Assembly: GCF_026151205.1 (NCBI RefSeq)
Contig: NC_087079.1
Location: forward strand, 7,290,169 to 7,354,168
Length of the DNA stretch: 64,000 nt
Direction: 5' to 3'
From: Bolinopsis microptera
Taxonomy: Eukaryota; Ctenophora; Tentaculata; Lobata; Bolinopsidae
Shown here: piece after piece, positions 1 through 9,021 of the stretch
Position numbering within the stretch: the stretch's first letter is position 1
How the letters are laid out: the number at the start of each line of letters is the position of its first letter
Translations under genes and position numbers: made by a program
The notes under the pieces: generated by a model
The model's database searches: none
The model's input: the letters and a program-made list of their open reading frames with translations, nothing else
What the model was told of the DNA's origin: nothing

Positions 1-690
1 AGCTGTACACATTCGCAGAGGAAATGTTGTGATGTTTCTGCTTCCCCTGGGCAGTGTTCGCAGTCTTGTGTCTCAAAGTTGACGTTGTTGGCCGTAGTCT
101 GAAAGTAAGCTAGTGGGCTGTGCCCTGATAGTAGCCATGTAAGCCATCTGAGGTGAGTTCCTGTGATATTAATATTCCTGTATTTGTATTTGTTAAGGAA
201 TAGTCCAAGAGGGATTTTCCCTTTATCACTGAGGTCGACCTGTTGGTATGCGTTGAGGTGTAGTTTGAATAGGTACTCATCGATTGTGTTGTTGATGATT
301 CCTTCAGGTAGTGGGAGGAATGGTTCAGGTCCTATGGGGATACTGCTGGATCCCCCTCTTGCGAGTTCGTCGGCAATTTCGTTACCGTGTACTCCTTCGT
401 GTCCTGGGACCCACCTAAGTTCTACTCGGTGGGAGGTACCTAATATATTAAGTTGGTCTACGATGTCCAGTACTATTCTGGAGCTAATGCTAGTGCTGGT
501 AAGCGCTTTAAGCGAGGCCTGGGAATCTGAGAAAAAGTTAATGGTAGCTGGTAACCCTATGTTATCATTGATCCAGATACTTGCCATGTGGATCGCAAAG
601 AGCTCGCATTGGTAGACTGTTGCCAGCGTGCCAAGTTGGTCCGGACTCTACGGCGTAAGTCTTGAGCCCGTAAAGGACATTCATTACATA
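1..690 (-). pseudogene. LINE pol 3' fragment: RNase H domain plus zinc-knuckle tail
   Basis: Read on the minus strand from about 650 down to 1, one long frame gives an RNase H-like region with FSDSQASLKAL, then LRWVPGHEGVHGNEIADELA, the usual DSQ...WVPGHxGxxGNExAD pattern of LINE RNase H. It continues into a CEHC...HFLCEC cysteine/histidine knuckle that commonly closes such polyproteins. Upstream (about 650-690) the matching LKTYAVESG stretch lies in another frame, so there is a frameshift and this copy looks dead at that end. The element runs off the left edge. The RNase H and knuckle motifs are seen directly; placement in an RNase H-bearing LINE clade is family knowledge, and the exact clade is unknown. 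Confidence 0.8.
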
Positions 691-1740
691 CCAGCATAAA
701 TAACTCTCTGTACTTTTACGAGAATTGAAGCCGTTTTACGTAATCTTTCTTCTTAAACTTTTTAACTACTTTTTATACTTTTCTCCGACTAATTGGTTAA
801 AAGTAAATACGAGTTAGTTTTGTGGAGTGGCCACAAGTAACAAATAAGTGACTATGGTAACTAGTAGTGTAACCATGGTAACAAGTAAGTGAACTACACG
901 AGTTCGCAACTGGTACGACAGAATAATAAATCTTAAACTTAAAGCAGCATTTGAACTAATTGATGAGTTGTTACTCACATGACACATAAAACACCTTCGT
1001 TAGACAAAGTAGGTTGTAAAGAAGAAACAAGAGGGAAATATCGCGTCAAGAGGCCAGGGAGGAGGAAATAGTTTAGTCGACTTAGTGCCTGTTAGATTTT
1101 GTTTACGATATGGTTACTGGTTGTTAACATTTCTCAATAGTCACTACTCAAGATAAAAAAGATAAAAACATTTCAGCTTCAACGATCACGTTGGTCCAGT
1201 AATAGGTTGATAGGAGCTTAGTGTTTATTATTTTATTTGGGTTGAGCATCAAATAAGTTATTTAACTTAATTATGTTCCCTAACGAATAGTAATGCTGAG
1301 AATTCATACGATTTGATTTGAAACTTTTACAAATAGTACATTATACAATACAGCAAAGAGAATTAAAAATATACGACATTATTATCATGAGGCATTTGTA
1401 GGGTAAAAGTTGTAGTCCATATTGTATAAATACTAAAAGCATGGTTAAGTGGTACAAGTTCTGGGGGTATATGTATTACAAGTAATAGTTCTACTCCCAG
1501 ACTCACTAACACCACCTCCATCTAAATACACAAAATGTATCTAAAACACGCAAATTTAGAATTATCAAAATAAATACATAATGTATCCATGACCTGACCC
1601 ATAATGCGCCAAAAATTGCGCGCGTAACATCACACAGCGCTTAGAAGCAAGATTACAGTCGGATATAAAGTTCGCGTAATCCAGTTAAGTATATTAACTG
1701 AGGACTGCACCAGGGTCAAATCATGGTGACAGAACGTAAA
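691..1740. other. AT-rich spacer, no gene recognised
   Basis: No open frame with family resemblance, RNA gene or clear terminal repeat was recognised. The stretch lies between the RNase H LINE fragment and the 3' end of the CR1-type LINE. Confidence 0.5.
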
Positions 1741-1856
1741 TGTTATTTAATATTATTTAATAGATTTATTTTTATATTATAGTTGTTATATTCAGTATCG
1801 TGACCGATCTATCAGTGGCGGGGGCCCACATATAAATATCATTTGCACTCATTAAC

Positions 1857-4800
1857 TTAGTCAGGGTCTGTCAATTTGTCCCAAAAGTGTTTTGCCAGGT
1901 TTGCCTTAAAAGTTCCGGCATCACTTATCTCTTTAAGGTCAGTTGGTAGGTCATTCCAGACACTGTGTGTTCTGAAGAAGAAGCTTCTCTTAAAGGAGTG
2001 AGCTTTTGCTTCCACAGTACACTTCAGGGAAAGGTGGTCGTGTCTGTTCTGTCGCCTCTGGTTGATATCAGGCATTTGAGATGTATCAACTTCATTATAT
2101 CTCGAGGGTTGCCTTATGTTTGAACGCAACCTACCCTGTTCACTGGTTGTTATCGGGGTTAAATAAGGTGGGAGCTTCAGAACAGATTGACCATTGTATA
2201 TCTGATGGAATAATAGTAAGTCTGTGTATTCAAACTTCAGCTCCATTGGCAACATGTCTAGCTCTCTTAATCGAGCCAAGTATTCTAAGTCATTATAGTG
2301 ATGATCCTGTTCGCCAAGGATCCACATAACTGCTCTGCGCTGAATGTTTTCAACTTTGTTATTCAAGACAACACTTGTTGGTCTCCAGACAACACTGCAA
2401 TTTTCGAAAAGGCTCCTAACCAGCGCTAGATAGAATGCCCGTTTTTGTTTACGGTCGTTAATAAACCGTAGAGTTCTTTTCATTAGACCTAGACGAGAAC
2501 TAGCTTTCGTACAAAGGTTGACTATGTTCTCCTCCCACTTAAGGTCTGTTCTAACAAAGACCCCAAGGTCTTTTTCACTCTGGACGAAGTCTAGTGCCGT
2601 TCCATCTAGGGTGTAGACAAAGAGCTGAAAGGGGAAAAAACTCAAAATTCCTTTTTCGCTCAATTTGCTTGATATAGAGAGTACCTTACATTTATTGGGG
2701 TGAAACTTCATTTTGTTTCTTACTGCCCAGCAATGCAGGGCATCTATATCTGCTTGTAGGATCTCATGGTCCCTCCAGCCCACAATTTTACGCCATATTT
2801 TGGTGTCATCAGCGTACAGGGCAATTTTTGTACCTTCACTTACGCATTCTGACATGTCATTAATAAAGAGTACAAAAAACAGAGGTCCTAAAATGGAGCC
2901 TTGGGGAACTCCTGATTGGACATTCTTTTGTTCTGATTGGGATCCCCCAATAATAACACACTGTTTGCGGTCTTTGAGATAGTTCATAATAAACTTCAAC
3001 AGTGTACCATCAATTTCAAATTCCGATTTTAATTTCTTTAGGATGACATCATGGTTAACTGAGTCAAAGGCCTTGGCAAAGTCAAAGTATACCACATCAG
3101 TTCTGATATTATCGTTAATAGACAGTGAAAGACAGTCTATATACCCGACCATTTGTGTAGTACAAGACCTCTGAGGAAGAAAACCATGCTGGTTGTCATG
3201 TATTTTATGCTGGCATTTTGCCAACAGTTCATCTCTCACTATTTTTTCAAAAATTTTCATTGTAAGGCTTGTGAGAGAGATTGGCCGATAATTTTCAACT
3301 AACGTTTTGGGGCCTTTCTTATGCACAGGTACTACGTTAGCAAATTTCCATTCAGATGGTATCTGACCTATATTATAAGAGATTTTAAAAAGGCTCGAGA
3401 GTGGGTATGCAATACTATCTCTACAGTTCTTTAAAATTTTGCCATGGATACCATCTGGACCAGCAGCTTTATTAACATTGACATCTTTTAGAATTTTTCG
3501 GATTCTGCTGGTACTGAACTCAATGTCGTTTACTGAGTCATTACTATAATCAATATCAACATCATAATTACTCGCTTCGGAAAACTGTGCAGCAAAATAT
3601 TCATTGAACATTTCAGCTTGGTCTAAGTGATTGTTTCTAAATCTGCCGTTATAGTTTACTGTTCCTGGTATGCGAGTAGATTTTGATGTCGATTTGACAT
3701 GTTTCCAGAATTTCTTTGATATAAGAGCTGGATCATCATCATCATTCAGATTTGATATCATTTTTTGGTCGACCAAATTTTGAAAATCTTTTCTACATTG
3801 TGAGAACTTTTCATAGTCCTCAGCTAGGCATGATCTTTTAGATTTGACTCGTAGTTTTTCTTTTTTGAGACACAGCTGATAAGTGTCAGAGTCAAACCAG
3901 GGTGGCTGATCCTTATCTGATATCGTAATAGTTGGGATTCGGTTCTGTATGTGATGGAACAGGATTTTCTTAAAACGGAACCATCCTGTTTCTGCATCAC
4001 AGTTAAGGTGATCATCCCATCTAACTGATTTCAGATCATTGTTCAGGCCGATCCAGTCTGCTTTTTTGTAATTTAAGATTTTTCGTTTGGTGACCTTCTT
4101 TCTAAACTTCATTTTAGCACTAAAAGTTATTCCAAAGTGATCTGAGGAGCATATCTCATTTTTCCCCAGGACCGCCAAATTTTCAACAACACTTATCATA
4201 TTACAGAAGAGAAGATCGAGGACCTTCCCTTTATCATGAGTGGGTTGGTTTATCATTTGTGTTAAGCCTAGGTCATTAAACAGATCTATAAAACGGCCAC
4301 CAAGAAGTGTGGGGGACACACCGTCTAACCAGTTAACTTCAGGTAGATTGAAGTCCCCAACTACAAAGTGGGCCTTAAACTTTCTCCGTCCTACCACATT
4401 TCTGAGGTGTTTCTCAATTTCATTAAAATTATTTTCACCAAGGGTGCCAACTCTATAGCAGGCAGTTATGCAGTAGCATGTGTTGTTTGATTTTAGGCTG
4501 ACTGAGATCATTTCAGCCCTAGAGCTGACATCAATCTTGTCATTTTCAATACTGATGCCAGTCTTGACTGCAATAAGGACTCCACCCCCCTTCCTTCGAA
4601 ACTTATTTGGGTTATCAGGATCCGGGGGGTGGGATCTTTTGGATCTATCCTTCCGATATATCTTGTAGATGCTATCAGGGAGGATCTCATTTTCCAGGTG
4701 CTCTTTTGAAAGCCAAGTCTCAGTCAGAACAATAACATCAGGCTTGTCTTCATAGATCTTAGATTGGAGCTCTAGTAGTTTACCAGCATCAAGCGGCATG

Positions 4801-5378
4801 TTTTTAGATGCTAGGCCACTAAAGGGGACAAGCCCTCTCAAATTTTGGTACATTACCTTTAGATGACTGAGGTTATTGTTATCAACTGGACCTGGGTTAA
4901 GTATGCTTGTATTGCAGATAACAAGCAAAACTAAGTTCAGAATGGTCGTCCAGATGGTGAACATGTTACTTAGGAACTGATGTCCACTACACTTAGCGGA
5001 GGAGTAACGTCTGGGACAACCATACTTCACTATCCATAGGGCTATTCCATTTTGTTTCTTTGAATAGATGATCATTAGGACTACAAGATTTGCACTGTTC
5101 ATAAGGCAGTCCCAGTCATTGGTCAGGTGTAGTCCGATCTTGTACGAGCGATGCATACGAAATGTTTGGTCTGAGTATTCACTTGCTGTTTCAATGGCCC
5201 CCGCCAATAACAGACAGATCATATACACATATACAACAATCACTACTCCATAAATCATCTTTAAAATAGCACTTTTCTCTATAGTGGTAATTGAATCTAT
5301 ATTTAATTTAGCATTGCATTTGACTTTGGGAGAGTATAGACCAATCACTGTTCTGTGTTGTAAAAACGTGACTCCCAT
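1857..5378 (-). CDS. LINE ORF2: APE endonuclease-reverse transcriptase
   Basis: A 1173-residue polyprotein that would nick target DNA and copy the element RNA into it. Residues 40-60 and 141-155 are hydrophobic, the second just before an NPGP motif (161-164) resembling the end of a 2A-like signal. The endonuclease spans about 173-416: YQNLRG (N179), LTETWLS (E220), GDFNLP (D342, N344) and SSDHFGI (D413, H414). The reverse transcriptase spans about 620-905: KAAGPDGI, the FDFAKAFD block (D766 region), SGVPQGSILGP and YADD (855-858). The C-terminal third has the LINE thumb and connection region and ends with a WNDLP block. All catalytic residues I can recognise are present. The true start is uncertain: the first Met may lie upstream of the natural initiation site. 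Confidence 0.92.
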   Translation of the reverse strand: MGVTFLQHRTVIGLYSPKVKCNAKLNIDSITTIEKSAILKMIYGVVIVVYVYMICLLLAGAIETASEYSDQTFRMHRSYKIGLHLTNDWDCLMNSANLVVLMIIYSKKQNGIALWIVKYGCPRRYSSAKCSGHQFLSNMFTIWTTILNLVLLVICNTSILNPGPVDNNNLSHLKVMYQNLRGLVPFSGLASKNMPLDAGKLLELQSKIYEDKPDVIVLTETWLSKEHLENEILPDSIYKIYRKDRSKRSHPPDPDNPNKFRRKGGGVLIAVKTGISIENDKIDVSSRAEMISVSLKSNNTCYCITACYRVGTLGENNFNEIEKHLRNVVGRRKFKAHFVVGDFNLPEVNWLDGVSPTLLGGRFIDLFNDLGLTQMINQPTHDKGKVLDLLFCNMISVVENLAVLGKNEICSSDHFGITFSAKMKFRKKVTKRKILNYKKADWIGLNNDLKSVRWDDHLNCDAETGWFRFKKILFHHIQNRIPTITISDKDQPPWFDSDTYQLCLKKEKLRVKSKRSCLAEDYEKFSQCRKDFQNLVDQKMISNLNDDDDPALISKKFWKHVKSTSKSTRIPGTVNYNGRFRNNHLDQAEMFNEYFAAQFSEASNYDVDIDYSNDSVNDIEFSTSRIRKILKDVNVNKAAGPDGIHGKILKNCRDSIAYPLSSLFKISYNIGQIPSEWKFANVVPVHKKGPKTLVENYRPISLTSLTMKIFEKIVRDELLAKCQHKIHDNQHGFLPQRSCTTQMVGYIDCLSLSINDNIRTDVVYFDFAKAFDSVNHDVILKKLKSEFEIDGTLLKFIMNYLKDRKQCVIIGGSQSEQKNVQSGVPQGSILGPLFFVLFINDMSECVSEGTKIALYADDTKIWRKIVGWRDHEILQADIDALHCWAVRNKMKFHPNKCKVLSISSKLSEKGILSFFPFQLFVYTLDGTALDFVQSEKDLGVFVRTDLKWEENIVNLCTKASSRLGLMKRTLRFINDRKQKRAFYLALVRSLFENCSVVWRPTSVVLNNKVENIQRRAVMWILGEQDHHYNDLEYLARLRELDMLPMELKFEYTDLLLFHQIYNGQSVLKLPPYLTPITTSEQGRLRSNIRQPSRYNEVDTSQMPDINQRRQNRHDHLSLKCTVEAKAHSFKRSFFFRTHSVWNDLPTDLKEISDAGTFKANLAKHFWDKLTDPD

Positions 5379-5581
5379 AAATTAGTTTAAAACTCAAAGT
5401 TAGGTGGAGACTGGAAAATATGTACTGATTATACTCTGTTAAAGAAGCAAGAAGTTAATGAATTAAAATATTGTCAATTAATAAATATGGGAACAAATTA
5501 TGAGAGCATTGTTAAGCTATAATGTTCGTTAAAAATGAAAGAGTTCTCTGAATTCTATAAGTTGAACATGTTACAAGGTGA

Positions 5582-7189
5582 CTACCTAGGTTGGTTAGCA
5601 ACGCCAATAAGAACTTTGGCTAACACACTGGTTCCAACAGGATTAAGATGGATACCATCCCTGTTAAACATATTAAAATCTAAAAGCCACATAGTAGGTG
5701 TCTTCTTTAGGAAAAAAGAGAAAAAGTCAACAAATCTTATACTTTCTTTCTTACACATCTCACTTAATAGATCATTAAACTTATGCATATTTCTAATATG
5801 TGTAAGATAACTTGCCTTCCTAGGGACAAGTGAAAAGAAATTAATCTTAGCTGCAGGAAATACCTGTTTTGTTAGGATTATAAGGTCATTAATGTCTTCA
5901 AATATGCGTTTTATGTCAGAGTCTACAATCAAATTTTCAACATCATTTCCCCCGACTTGAAGGAACACAGTGGAAACATTAGATGTATTAAATTGCTTGG
6001 CACACTTTTCAACTTCGTTATAAATGTCACAAGCGTGTGCTCCAGACCGGGAGATAACTTTAAAAATTTTTCCACGCCTGGAAAGTGTTTCAGTTTTCAA
6101 GCTCTTGAGGAGGGAGCTGCCAAACACAAAGGTGTCAGGGTATGTGGCATCTTTGGAGGTGCTGGTTGCAGGGAAGGTATTCGGTTCTGCAGAAGGTTGT
6201 GGGGGAGGAGGGGAGGAGGATGGGGGAGGAGAATGGATAGGAGGGGCTTCTTTAGGTGGGAGCAGACGTCGGAAGGTGACACTGTAACGGACTCCCCTTT
6301 CTTTCTGTACATCTTTGTCTCCAGCAAGTATTTCATGGTAAAAAGATTGCTGGAAACCAGGCAACATCGTGAATATGCTCCCGGGAGTAAGAGTAAGGTA
6401 CTTGACGGATTTCTTTTTGTCAAGGGAAATGTTCATTTTCCGAGTTGCACCAATCGAGAGTGTTGATATTGGTGCACCTGGATCGAGGCCTGATTCATCA
6501 TCCTTGTGGGGAGGAAGGCAACACACATATGAGCTGTACTTGTTAACTAACATAGAGTTATACTCTGTTCCTAGTGTTAAGTTAACAGTCTTCAGCAGTT
6601 TATCCATGATGGTGTTGGGTTGGATAGAGACTGGTGAGAGGGCAGCAGATCTTCGATTGTATGCGTATCGTTGGCTGCCGTACAGGAAGGTATCTGGGCT
6701 TAAGTTTGTTCCAGACCTGCTGTAATTGATCTTCTTGACGTGTTCAAGGACTTCCTCAACCAGAGGCTCACTAAGGGGGTCATGTCGAAGATTATAGTGA
6801 AGGAGCAGCGGAGATGGAGAAGGTGGGGAAGAGGATGATGGACTCGATGATTCCTGTATTTTGGGTACTGGAGAGGGTGCAGAATCAAGTAGCGTGTTGG
6901 TATATTGGAGAAGGTTCTCCAATGTATTCTGCACTTTTCTAAGTTCTTCGTTAGCGAGATTTCCCAGTTGGGGAACTATAAGGTCTTTCAGTTTATCAAG
7001 TTCCATTGTAGAAGGAGAACATCTCCAGGGGTCGACAGTCAGCACAAGCACAGCAGCCCAAGGGGTCAGACGGTACACACAGCGGCATGATGTGCCTATC
7101 TGAAACGAGAATAAACGGCAGAAAAGGAATGGTAATGAGATATTGAAAAGTTTAGTTTTAAATAAATCATTGCAATTAAGAAGACTCAC
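5582..7189 (-). CDS. LINE ORF1: AlkB-like 2OG-Fe(II) dioxygenase fused to SGNH/GDSL-type esterase
   Basis: 535 residues; Met62 (codon at 7004-7006) is a likelier start because what follows is charged and helical. Order: short coiled coil (62-105), Ser/Pro linker, AlkB-like domain (about 130-310), Pro/Ser linker (312-345), SGNH domain (350-530). The AlkB-like part has YGSQRYAYN (170-178), N211, the iron triad HKD (H228, D230) and H285, and the 2-oxoglutarate signature RYSVTFR (R301, R307). The SGNH part has a GSS block in place of GDS (S359 as candidate nucleophile), GGND (413-416) and DGIHLN (D511, H514). Esterase-bearing ORF1 proteins are known in CR1 elements; the AlkB domain is the surprise. 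Expected role: an RNA-binding ORF1 protein with oxidative demethylase and hydrolase activities. Function is inferred. Confidence 0.88.
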   Translation of the reverse strand: MSLLNCNDLFKTKLFNISLPFLFCRLFSFQIGTSCRCVYRLTPWAAVLVLTVDPWRCSPSTMELDKLKDLIVPQLGNLANEELRKVQNTLENLLQYTNTLLDSAPSPVPKIQESSSPSSSSPPSPSPLLLHYNLRHDPLSEPLVEEVLEHVKKINYSRSGTNLSPDTFLYGSQRYAYNRRSAALSPVSIQPNTIMDKLLKTVNLTLGTEYNSMLVNKYSSYVCCLPPHKDDESGLDPGAPISTLSIGATRKMNISLDKKKSVKYLTLTPGSIFTMLPGFQQSFYHEILAGDKDVQKERGVRYSVTFRRLLPPKEAPPIHSPPPSSSPPPPQPSAEPNTFPATSTSKDATYPDTFVFGSSLLKSLKTETLSRRGKIFKVISRSGAHACDIYNEVEKCAKQFNTSNVSTVFLQVGGNDVENLIVDSDIKRIFEDINDLIILTKQVFPAAKINFFSLVPRKASYLTHIRNMHKFNDLLSEMCKKESIRFVDFFSFFLKKTPTMWLLDFNMFNRDGIHLNPVGTSVLAKVLIGVANQPR

Positions 7190-7474
7190 GATGTAATTGA
7201 GTCATTTGGAAAACAATTTCAATAATAACAACATCCGAAAGACTACCATTAGGGCTCAATACAGACAGACACACTCTTACCTAGTCCCAAAGGTTTGGGC
7301 CGACACTTCGCAAGAAGTGCCGGATGCATTCCATCCAACTCCCAGACCCACTGAGCAGGTACATCATGTCTCGCCCCAGAGATGAGAGGTTATCAGTACA
7401 TACTCCCCATACGGGGTGTTACTTAGCACATCCCCTAAACTCAAATTATTTGTTATATAGTAGTGTTGAAAGTA

Positions 7475-7519
7475 TTAATCTGGTTTTCGTTTCCTACTTT
7501 AGGAACGAAAACCAGATTA
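7475..7519. repeat. Short hairpin
   Basis: The arms TAATCTGGTTTTCGTTTCCT and AGGAACGAAAACCAGATTA are complementary apart from one extra T, with a loop of about 6 bases. It is the strongest short palindrome upstream of the LINE; function unknown. Confidence 0.6.
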
Positions 7520-7848
7520 TTACTGGCGCCTAACAATGCAAATGCACAAAACTATTACGCATAAAAATGATAATACTAACTCGAAATAAAGTGCAAAATA
7601 TTTACATATCCGCCATAAGCTGAAATATTCCATAAATATGTGGCATCCGTGCACGATTGACAATTTGCTTGTGAGGGTATTATTCTTAAAATTGTAATGG
7701 TATCAGACTCTAACTACGAGCCAAGCGGGGCGGGATTACAGAAACTGTGCCGGGGTTATTTATTAAGTGGGAAAAAACTAACAGCGAGAGCCGGGATTAT
7801 CAGAATCCATCCCGCCCGCCCGGCTGATTATTCTAAGCCGGAGGTGTT

Positions 7849-7886
7849 AATAATAAAATAATACTAAGCCAAGGTATTATTTTATT
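7849..7886. repeat. AT-rich palindrome
   Basis: TAATAAAATAATAC and its complement flank a short centre (AAGCCAAG). It follows a GC-rich CCCGCCCGCCCGG stretch; it may be the end of a small inverted-repeat element, but no second terminus was found. Confidence 0.4.
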
Positions 7887-8104
7887 ATGACGATTCTGCT
7901 ACTTCATTCATTCAATGAATAATTTTGAGTTGTGAGTCTCATGACACTAGTAAATTGAGTATTCGTAATCTCTCATCGATTGAACAATCGAAAATTATCA
8001 TACAATAAATATCGGATTTAATCGAACAATAGCAATATAATTTATGTGATATGATATATATCTCAGCACGTTAGTTTCACTGCCTTCTACTATATACTTA
8101 CTTG

Positions 8105-8320
8105 TACTTGATTAGGTCTCCTCAATCATTCGAGTGGCCTGCACCAATGAACTCCCGTTTGTGACTATCATCTCCCTCCAAAGTTTGCGGTCACTAGCCA
8201 TCTCCCTCGCTCCTTCTAGGTTCACCTACACACTGGGGTCCTTGCGGCTTTGCCCAGAGCACTTCATCCTGGCTACACCCCGCCTTGAACTCCGAGAGTC
8301 ACTCCACTTTTGGTTATTCA
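8105..8320 (-). pseudogene. 3' end of a truncated LINE ORF2
   Basis: On the minus strand this reads DPSV, a stop, VNLEGAREMASDRKLWREM and then a short tail to a stop. The ASDRxxWRxM block is the usual last segment of RTE/CR1-type LINE proteins. An internal stop and the lack of anything upstream show a dead, 5'-truncated copy. Confidence 0.55.
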
Positions 8321-8569
8321 TTGATGTTTCAGTAGCTATTTTAAGGTTGAAGGGTAGCTGGCCCCTCGAACCTGGTAGTTTTTTATCGACCTTTACTGGT
8401 CTAGATCCATAGTTTTTTGTTGCACCTCATCTGTTTAAACTGGAATCACCCAGAACAGATTACTGTACTTAATAATGGCACCTCGTAAAGGGTGTACTAT
8501 GGTCATTGAAATAGGAGAGGTTATAATAAGTTACACGATCACTATTTCCTGAGATTATAAAAATCTCTT

Positions 8570-8626
8570 GCCTCTACTATATAATACAATAAATTCACTG
8601 CCTTCTACTATATAATACAATAAATT
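8570..8626. repeat. Two tandem copies of a 26-27 bp AT-rich unit
   Basis: The unit GCCT(T)CTACTATATAATAC plus AATAAATT occurs at 8570 and 8600; a related fragment lies near 8083. It is in the presumed intron before the CDCA7-like exon. Confidence 0.7.
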
Positions 8627-8658
8627 ATACAACAAATGAAACATATTCTCCGTTTATG

Positions 8659-8713
8659 ATTTATATTATCTATTTCAGACGTGGTCATGTACTCCCTGTA
8701 AAGGGTACTGAAC
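8659..8713 (+). pseudogene. Decoy copy of the CDCA7-like exon acceptor and first codons
   Basis: TTATCTATTTCAG|ACGTGG is followed by codons for SCTPCKGY and then TGA. The same acceptor and codons recur 206 bp downstream at the intact exon (8885). The copy is diverged and carries an in-frame stop, so use of this acceptor would truncate the protein. Confidence 0.75.
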
Positions 8714-8884
8714 CATAATTTGTTGTTTAATAAGTTATAGACTCTAACTAATTTTTATTAAAATAGGAATATTATATTTAATGATATTATTATTAATGAT
8801 GATATTATTATTAATGATATATCTGACTGGCCGAAAAATTGAATTTTTATTTTATTAACTTAGTTTCATAATTATCTATTTCAG

Positions 8885-9021
8885 ACGTGGGTGTGTCCAC
8901 CTTGTAAAGGATACTGTAACTGTTCAGTGTGCTTGTCTAAGAAAGGCAAGGCCCCCACTGGTGTATTGCATCCTTTTGCGCGTGAACGGGGGTTCAACAG
9001 CGTCAAGGATTATCTTGCCAG
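8885..9021 (+). CDS. CDCA7-like exon: second half of the 4CXXC zinc finger
   Basis: Acceptor TATTTCAG, donor AG|GTGAGT. It encodes 45 codons plus two bases, beginning T-W-V-C-P-P-C; the CPPC and CNCSVC cysteine pairs are intact. Confidence 0.88.

Larger units (their letters stand above)
1741..7200 (-). mobile_element. Near-complete CR1-type LINE (ORF1 + ORF2, both intact)
   Basis: ORF1 (7189 to 5582) and ORF2 (5378 to 1857) lie in the same orientation with a 203-bp gap and no stops or frameshifts. ORF2 carries an APE-type endonuclease and a reverse transcriptase, and its C-terminal part has the FFxRTxxxWNxLP block typical of the CR1/Daphne side of the LINE tree. The outer limits are approximate: the 3' UTR runs into an AT-rich stretch near 1740 and the 5' end lies at or beyond 7200. 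I did not find target-site duplications. The uninterrupted frames suggest a young or recently active copy. Confidence 0.85.

Noticed and set aside
163-615. 150-codon plus-strand frame
   Set aside because: It is the antisense of the LINE RNase H domain, which has clear family motifs on the minus strand.
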